The notes below the pieces were generated by a model, which did no database searches, had not been told where the DNA came from, and saw nothing but the letters and a program-made list of their open reading frames with translations. 64,000 nucleotides of DNA. It comes from an uncultured Clostridia bacterium. Its GTDB lineage: Bacteria > Bacillota > Clostridia > Oscillospirales > Oscillospiraceae. A program made the translations under genes and the position numbers. This document shows positions 59,096-64,000 of the stretch, piece by piece (the stretch's first letter is position 1; each line of letters opens with the position of its first letter). The DNA is taken from assembly GCA_930990965.1 (NCBI GenBank), contig CAKNRQ010000004.1:1-64000 (forward strand). Reading direction: 5' to 3'.

Positions 59096-59719
59096 CTAAT
59101 ATATGTCCGGACCGGTGCCGCCGCGCATGGCGTAGGCAATGCCGTAGACCAATATGCCCAGCACTATCATAAAGAGGCACGACACGACGGCTATGGCGGT
59201 CTCCACCGCGCCCGGCAGCACATCCGGCCCGACAAGCTGGGTCACGCTCAGGAGCGAATTTAAAACGAGGCTGACGCTGCGTGCCTTGAGTATTTGCCCG
59301 GCGCGGGATTTATCGTAGTCAGCGGCCACGGCGGCGACGTTCGTCAGGAGCTGGAAGTGGAAGTAGAGCGCGAGTACGGCGGCAATGCAGCCCGGCAGGT
59401 ACAGGTATTCTGCCGGTATCTCTATGCCCAGCAAGCCAAGCGCACAGAGCGCGGCGTGGTATGCGAGCAGCAGCCACGCGAGCGGCTTCAAAAGCGCCGC
59501 GCTGCGCTCGCTTCGAGAGAGCGCGCCCAGGGCGGGGAGTTGTATGGCGTAGCAGAGCCACTCCGTGGTCACGTCCAATGTGCCGCCCATCAGGCCACGC
59601 AAATTCACGTAGTAGAAGATATATCCGAAGCCCACCAGCCATATGGCCCGGGACAGGGTTTCGTCCGTGTGCCTGGCGAGATATTTTTCGCTTTTCTCCC
59701 GTGGGGGCAGGACGCTCAT
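59096..59719 (-). CDS. Six-helix membrane protein, tandem paralogue 4
   Basis: This 207-residue protein is the last of four tandem paralogues. It has about six membrane segments (first at AIWLVGFGYIFYYVNL, fourth at AAVLALYFHFQLLTNVAAVA) and the shared LYFHFQLLTN motif. Basic residues after that motif face the cytoplasm. I recognise no family. Its start overlaps the stop of the preceding paralogue as ATGA, so all four are translated from one mRNA with the M56 and BlaI-like genes. Confidence 0.85.
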   Translation of the reverse strand: MSVLPPREKSEKYLARHTDETLSRAIWLVGFGYIFYYVNLRGLMGGTLDVTTEWLCYAIQLPALGALSRSERSAALLKPLAWLLLAYHAALCALGLLGIEIPAEYLYLPGCIAAVLALYFHFQLLTNVAAVAADYDKSRAGQILKARSVSLVLNSLLSVTQLVGPDVLPGAVETAIAVVSCLFMIVLGILVYGIAYAMRGGTGPDIY

Positions 59720-60339
59720 AATTCTCCCTCCTTTTGCAGTGACGCAGGCGCCGCCATGCTTTGGGCGCGTATGTCGCGCAGAGACATGAAGAGTTCAGCC
59801 TGGGTGCCGCCCACGCCCAGCGTGGCGAAAAAGGCTATGCCCGACTGTAAAAGTTCCATTTCAGGAGACTGGCCAAGTTGTATCGGGAAACACATGACAG
59901 TGTTGACCACGGCGCTGACGGAGCGGAAAATGCGTATGAGCCGGGCGCGCTCCGGGTTGAAGGGTTGGATTATCCTGTAGAGGGAAGTTTGGAGCTGAAA
60001 GTGGAAGTAGAGCAGCACAGCGCTGGTCACGACGTTTACAGCGTAGACGTACCAGCCTTCCGGAGACAGGCCAGCGAGCTGAAAAATCCAGCGCACAAGC
60101 GTAACGGCACCGAGATACCACGCGAGCGGGCGCAGCAGCGTTACGCTCTTCTGATATCTGGCCAGGGTGGGTATGGCGAGAAGTATGAACACATAGCAGA
60201 GCCAGCCTGGGTAGAGCAGCGCAGAGCCCTCGGACACCCTCAGCTGCAACTGCCAGAAGAGTTGGTCGTACATGAAGGCGTAGCCTATTATTACAAGCCA
60301 GATCGAGGTGTAGAGCGAGGGCTTTTTGCGTCTCAGCAT
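59716..60339 (-). CDS. Six-helix membrane protein, tandem paralogue 3
   Basis: This 207-residue paralogue has LYTSIWLVIIGYAFMYDQLF, WLCYVFILLAIPTLA, and LLYFHFQLQTSLYRI in place of LYFHFQLLTNLA, the most diverged version of the motif. The tail is polar (MSLRDIRAQSMAAPASLQ). The ATG at 60339 follows GGAGG and overlaps the stop of paralogue 2 by seven bases. Function unknown. Confidence 0.83.
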   Translation of the reverse strand: MLRRKKPSLYTSIWLVIIGYAFMYDQLFWQLQLRVSEGSALLYPGWLCYVFILLAIPTLARYQKSVTLLRPLAWYLGAVTLVRWIFQLAGLSPEGWYVYAVNVVTSAVLLYFHFQLQTSLYRIIQPFNPERARLIRIFRSVSAVVNTVMCFPIQLGQSPEMELLQSGIAFFATLGVGGTQAELFMSLRDIRAQSMAAPASLQKEGEL

Positions 60340-60986
60340 GATTCGACCTCCGTGTCGGTGCATATAGACTCAACCATTTCGCGTCTGAGTCCCAGAATCT
60401 CACTGCGAGCAGTGAGGATCAAAAACGCCGCAATAATCAGTATAATTCCGGTGACGAGCCACGGGTCCCAGCCGAGGTCAGCTATGGGCAGCGGCAGTGA
60501 ACAGAGCGTTATCACAATCAGGTTCAGCGTGCGCACGAGGCGCAGGTTGTGGGCGCGCTCACGGCTGAAGCGCCCGGCAATGTTCGCGAGGTTCGTCAGG
60601 AGCTGAAAGTGGAAGTAGAGCGTCAGCACGCAGAGCAGCACGCCGTAGACGTAGCCGAACCACACCCCCGAGCTCCCGCCGCAGAGGGCATAGAGCCAGC
60701 GTGCGCCCTCAAGCGCGAGCAGCGTCCAGCCCAGAGGACGGAGCAGTTTCGCGCTGCGCTCGCAGAGCGCTATGCCGGGCAGGGCAGCGATTATCGGGAT
60801 GTAGCCCAGATAATACGGCAGGGCGAAGATAACCTGCTCCCACCACTCAAGCGCCGGGGCGTACTCCGGCGCGACCAGGTCGAGGTATCTGTCCCCCCTG
60901 AAAACGAGCTGGAGGTAGAGCAGCCCATAGCCCCAGATGAGGCGCGTGAGGGCGACGTAGAGCGAGTGGCGCTTCCAGCTCTTCAT
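60333..60986 (-). CDS. Six-helix membrane protein, tandem paralogue 2
   Basis: This 217-residue paralogue has RLIWGYGLLYLQLVF, GIALCERSAKLLRPLGWTLL (shared with its neighbours) and LTLYFHFQLLTNLANIAGRF. The ATG at 60986 overlaps the stop of paralogue 1 as ATGA. Function unknown. Confidence 0.85.
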   Translation of the reverse strand: MKSWKRHSLYVALTRLIWGYGLLYLQLVFRGDRYLDLVAPEYAPALEWWEQVIFALPYYLGYIPIIAALPGIALCERSAKLLRPLGWTLLALEGARWLYALCGGSSGVWFGYVYGVLLCVLTLYFHFQLLTNLANIAGRFSRERAHNLRLVRTLNLIVITLCSLPLPIADLGWDPWLVTGIILIIAAFLILTARSEILGLRREMVESICTDTEVESC

Positions 60987-61564
60987 GCCTCATCACCCGG
61001 ATTTTCGCTCTCTATCCACTGCGCAATATCGCCGCGCAGGCCAAAGAAGGTGTAGAGCGTCCAAATTATGAGCGAGAAGCCAACTAACATTATGATAGCG
61101 CCGATAAAGGTATCAAGGCTACCCTCTATGCGGTCAATGGGCCAGGGCAGGGCGAGCAACGTCAGGAGCACGGTGCGGACGTTTCTCAACAGCAGTACGC
61201 TCTTTTGACGTTTCGCATTGAAGCGTCCGGCGATGTCCGCTAGGTTCGTCAGGAGCTGGAAGTGGAAATAGAGCGACACCACCGAGATGACCACGCCGAG
61301 GATATACGCCTCGTCGATCAGCGTGCCCAGGCCGAAGACCGGCAGAACCCACTCTGCCGCGTCCACTATGAGCAGCAGCCAGGCGAGCGGTTCTAAGAGC
61401 TTCACGCTGCGCTCACAGAGCGCCAGCCCCGGCAGGGCCCAGAGCACGAAGGCATAGCAGGCCCAGTCAGGCAGGAAGTTGAAGCCGTTCAGGCTGAAGT
61501 CGAGGTAGAGGAAGACATAGCCCCAGGCTACGCGGCCCACGGAGACCACAAGCGAATTGCTCAT
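60983..61564 (-). CDS. Six-helix membrane protein, tandem paralogue 1
   Basis: This 193-residue paralogue has RVAWGYVFLYLDFSL, GLALCERSVKLLEPLAWLLL, VVSLYFHFQLLTNLADIAGRF-type motif (here split over the fourth helix) and a last helix ending FFGLRGDIAQWIES. It is closest to paralogue 2. Its start overlaps the M56 gene stop as ATGA, tying it to the sensor pair. Function unknown. Confidence 0.85.
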   Translation of the reverse strand: MSNSLVVSVGRVAWGYVFLYLDFSLNGFNFLPDWACYAFVLWALPGLALCERSVKLLEPLAWLLLIVDAAEWVLPVFGLGTLIDEAYILGVVISVVSLYFHFQLLTNLADIAGRFNAKRQKSVLLLRNVRTVLLTLLALPWPIDRIEGSLDTFIGAIIMLVGFSLIIWTLYTFFGLRGDIAQWIESENPGDEA

Positions 61565-63486
61565 GCCGGAGCCTCCAATCTTATTACGGCAGAGCTCAGA
61601 TATTGCCCGTCGGCGTACAGGTTCACGGCGCAGGCAGCGGGCGGCTCCTCGGCGGGCAGGGCGTTAAAGTCACTGGTGCCGTAGCCGTTCATTCCCCTGA
61701 TGGTCTTGGGCTCGGTGTTCGTTATGTAGTCAGTCACACGTTCCGTACCGCCGAACACTCCGGTTCCGCTTGCCCAGTCGGTTATTGGGAGCTGGTAGGA
61801 GCTTTCGTATTCGCTGAGCAACTCATATTCCACGGTGACGCTGTGAGCGAGCGGGCCGCCGAAGTCCCAGCGGTCGCGGTAGTATATTACCTCGTTATAA
61901 GTCATGAAGTCGTTGAACTCGTCGGATAGGTCCGGAGCGGAGGAGTTGAAGTTTGCAAACTGGTAGATGCTGAAGATGTTCACCGTCACCGTGCCGCCGG
62001 AGAGCTCCGCGCTGCCTGTGACGAGACGTCCATAGTTTTCCGTACTGTGGTGCAGGTCGCCGTCTGTGTGCCGGTGCATGGCGCCCGTCTCGCGCACGAC
62101 CCAGTTTTCGCCTTCGGGCAGCACTTCAACGGGCAGGATGCAGAATTCTATCACCGTATCTCCCTCGTCTGAAAGGTTGAAGCCGGGCGCCACGAGCTCG
62201 GCAAAATAGCCGCCGGAGCCGTTGGAGCGCAGGTTCATGACCTCGACGGGTTCACCGTTTGTCAAAAGCTCGCTGAAGGAGGTTTCAATTATCGGGCTGT
62301 AAGTACCGTTTTCGCGTTCACTGAACGAGTTGAACCACTGTTCCTGTTCAGAGAGCGGCGTGGCCATGGCCAGAGTCAGTGCATCGCCGCGCAAGAGACC
62401 CCAGGCGTAAGTGTTGAGGGCCCCGGCCACGGTGGTGGGACGGTTTATGCGCGTTTCGGCCAGTTCAGAGGCCGCCTGAGTTGTTGTCATGGCCGTGTTG
62501 CGCCCGTTGTAGTTATAGTCTGCCTGTGCGCCGGTGAGCAGTGTCGAGCCCAACACCAGCACGGCGCAGACGCTCACAAGCGCCATGCCGCGCGGGTAGA
62601 GCTTGAAGCGCGCGATGGCCTCTATGCGCCGTGCGATGTTCTTTGAACCGTTTGATATGGAACTCGTGCCGGGGGCCCGGGCATAGGACGCGCTTGCCAT
62701 TTCCAGCAGGATGGCCCCGTATTCCCGCCGCTCCTCGCCCTGCAAACGCTCGAGCACGCGCTGGTCGCACAGCGACTCCATGTCGTTGCCCACGCGGTCA
62801 AAGACGTATTGCAGGAAGGGGTTGCACCAGTGCAGCGCGCGCAGGCAGCACCAGAACACGTTTTGCAGCGCGTCCAGGTACTTGAGGTGCAGCAGCTCGT
62901 GGAGCAGTATCTTGTCGTCTGGCGCCGCGCCCTCCGGCACGGCCAGCACGGGGCGTATCACGCCGCAGACGAAGGCACTGCTCAGTCCCGGTACCTCCAC
63001 TGCGCGGCAGGGGCGCAGAGAGTATTGGCCTGCCACGCGCTCTATGGCCGCGGCGGTCTCGTCACTGACAGCCTGCCCACGCCAGAGCAGCACGCGCAGC
63101 CGCGCATAGCGGTAGGCGTACCAGGCCAGCGAGACCACAACGCCCGCGACGTAGAGCGCGAAGAGCCAGTCGGTCACGCTCACCGGCAGCCCTGAGGGCT
63201 CCGGCAGCGCGCTCGTGAGGTCTATGACGCCAAACTCCTGCGTGTACGCCGAGCCTAAGTTCAGCTCCGCGGCGCTCTTGAGCTTTTCAAGCCACATCGC
63301 CAGGGGCGGTATGATACCACGCTGCGTCGGTGACGGCAAAAGCATGCGCAGCGCCAGTACGCACCAGACTCCGTACTGCCAGCGCGGTGAGAGCTTGTCG
63401 AGCAGCATCCACTTCACCAACAGCAGCACGGCCGCGACCAGCGAGACGTTCAGCGTCTGATATATAAACTCCCATATATTCTCCAA
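61561..63486 (-). CDS. M56 family (BlaR1/MecR1-type) sensor peptidase
   Basis: This 641-residue membrane protein has four N-terminal helices (from TLNVSLVAAVLLLVKWML) and the zinc peptidase motif ILLHELLHLKYLD between helices three and four, followed by NPFLQYVFDRVGNDMESLCD with the third ligand Glu. After a last helix (MALVSVCAVLVLGSTLL) comes an extracytoplasmic domain of about 320 residues that does not look like the penicillin-binding sensor of BlaR1. On sensing a signal it would cleave the BlaI-like repressor encoded three bases upstream. Confidence 0.91.
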   Translation of the reverse strand: MENIWEFIYQTLNVSLVAAVLLLVKWMLLDKLSPRWQYGVWCVLALRMLLPSPTQRGIIPPLAMWLEKLKSAAELNLGSAYTQEFGVIDLTSALPEPSGLPVSVTDWLFALYVAGVVVSLAWYAYRYARLRVLLWRGQAVSDETAAAIERVAGQYSLRPCRAVEVPGLSSAFVCGVIRPVLAVPEGAAPDDKILLHELLHLKYLDALQNVFWCCLRALHWCNPFLQYVFDRVGNDMESLCDQRVLERLQGEERREYGAILLEMASASYARAPGTSSISNGSKNIARRIEAIARFKLYPRGMALVSVCAVLVLGSTLLTGAQADYNYNGRNTAMTTTQAASELAETRINRPTTVAGALNTYAWGLLRGDALTLAMATPLSEQEQWFNSFSERENGTYSPIIETSFSELLTNGEPVEVMNLRSNGSGGYFAELVAPGFNLSDEGDTVIEFCILPVEVLPEGENWVVRETGAMHRHTDGDLHHSTENYGRLVTGSAELSGGTVTVNIFSIYQFANFNSSAPDLSDEFNDFMTYNEVIYYRDRWDFGGPLAHSVTVEYELLSEYESSYQLPITDWASGTGVFGGTERVTDYITNTEPKTIRGMNGYGTSDFNALPAEEPPAACAVNLYADGQYLSSAVIRLEAPA

Positions 63487-63489
63487 GCG

Positions 63490-63849
63490 CTACACCTCCA
63501 TCTCGTCGAGCAGGCGGCGCAGGCGCTCGGCCTCGTCGTGGGAGATGTGCGACTCCTTCAAAAACGCGGCGATGAGCTCGCCGGTTGCGCCGTTGTAGAC
63601 GCGCGTGAGCAGCTCGCGCCGCTCGTGCCCGGCGCAGTCCTCGCGCGAGACGGCGGCGCTGTACGGCTTCGGCCCCGTGCGGTCTATTTTCACCAGGCCC
63701 TTCGAGGCCATGCGGGTGAGATATGTATACACAGTGTTCTTGTTCCAGCCCTTGCTCTCGTGGAGGGCTGTGGCTATCTCGCCCAGAGCGAAGTTCTCCC
63801 CGCTCCAAAGCACTTCCAACACCGCCCATTCGGCGTCAGTCAGGCGCAT
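63490..63849 (-). CDS. BlaI/MecI family repressor
   Basis: This 119-residue repressor has the winged helix of the family (LTDAEWAVLEVLWSGENFAL, WNKNTVYTYLTRMASKGLV) and the dimerisation part (GELIAAFLKESHISHDEAER). Members bind TACA-N2-TGTA dyads and are cleaved by their BlaR1-type partner. Two such dyads cover the promoter upstream. The ATG at 63849 follows GGGAGG. Confidence 0.93.
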   Translation of the reverse strand: MRLTDAEWAVLEVLWSGENFALGEIATALHESKGWNKNTVYTYLTRMASKGLVKIDRTGPKPYSAAVSREDCAGHERRELLTRVYNGATGELIAAFLKESHISHDEAERLRRLLDEMEV

Positions 63850-63861
63850 AGTTATACCTCC

Positions 63862-63911
63862 CTACAGTTGTAGTACAACATTATACTACAGCTGTAGGAT
63901 GTATATGTCAA
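63862..63911 (-). promoter_or_regulatory. Promoter with two BlaI-type operators
   Basis: CTACA-GT-TGTAG (63862-63873) and CTACA-GC-TGTAG (63886-63897) are perfect dyads, 24 bp apart centre to centre. The minus-strand -35 TTGACA is at 63911-63906 and the -10 TAGTAT or TATAAT lies between the dyads. This is the standard arrangement for BlaI control. Confidence 0.9.
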
Positions 63912-63945
63912 CAGCTATTTTCAGGAAATGCGCCGCGAGGGCGTG

Positions 63946-63978
63946 AAAAAAGCCGGGCACGGTTTTGACGTGCCCGGC
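63946..63978 (-). terminator. Terminator for a gene entering from the right
   Basis: On the minus strand GCCGGGCACG-TCAAAAC-CGTGCCCGGC is followed by TTTTTTC. It ends a transcript that begins beyond the right edge of the window. Confidence 0.82.
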
Positions 63979-64000
63979 TTGGGCTGGTGTGCGTTATTCG

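Noticed and set aside
61561..63849. Beta-lactam resistance operon (BlaR1-BlaI)
   Set aside because: The outer domain of the M56 protein lacks recognisable penicillin-binding motifs and no beta-lactamase or PBP gene follows.

Overview
The window looks like a chromosomal segment of a spore-forming, anaerobic Firmicute, most likely a gut Clostridia of the Oscillospiraceae type. The grounds are a SpoVT-like sporulation regulator, S-layer-homology (SLH) surface proteins, TRAP transporters, corrinoid-dependent methyl transfer, split transketolase, a lysine riboswitch and a TPP riboswitch, consensus sigma-A promoters and strong AGGAGG ribosome binding sites. Base composition is GC-rich apart from a few AT-rich patches. 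The genus assignment is inference.

Layout. 1-3.2 kb: an amino-acid ABC importer on the minus strand behind a long leader that folds as a lysine riboswitch with a terminator. 3.2-7.5 kb: a LysR regulator and a TAXI-type TRAP transporter. 7.5-9.5 kb: SpoVT, then a HAD-Nudix fusion protein under a TPP riboswitch. 9.5-11.8 kb: a compact arsenic-type operon (ArsR, ArsP/YraQ-type permease, thioredoxin-like protein, ArsC) with two matching operators. 11.8-21.6 kb: a complete type I-E CRISPR-Cas system whose 16-repeat array lies between cas6e and cas1, followed by decayed repeats.

21.6-37.2 kb: a large sugar-acid locus. One minus-strand block (two Eda-type aldolases, DgoK-type kinase, SDR, IolB/KduI-type isomerase, hydroxyacid dehydrogenase) diverges from a GntR regulator. 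A second minus-strand block (FGGY kinase, two hydroxyacid dehydrogenases, TRAP DctQM and DctP, RraA-like protein, RpiB-like isomerase, split transketolase) would import and degrade a related substrate. 37.6-41.9 kb: small secreted protein, SLH-transglutaminase protein with a divergent TetR regulator, YgjP-like peptidase, an XRE regulator and a DUF6440-like protein. 41.9-48.1 kb: a corrinoid methyl-transfer group (URO-D/corrinoid fusion, DUF2284 protein, GNAT, RACo-like activator, homocysteine methyltransferase).

48.1-55.2 kb: two large SLH surface proteins with identical 3' ends. 55.4-59 kb: small regulator, polysaccharide deacetylase, HypB and a ClC channel. 59.1-63.9 kb: a BlaI/BlaR1-type (M56) sensor pair co-transcribed with four tandem paralogous six-helix membrane proteins of unknown function. 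This last operon is the best candidate for an undescribed system, followed by the TPP-riboswitch HAD-Nudix fusion.
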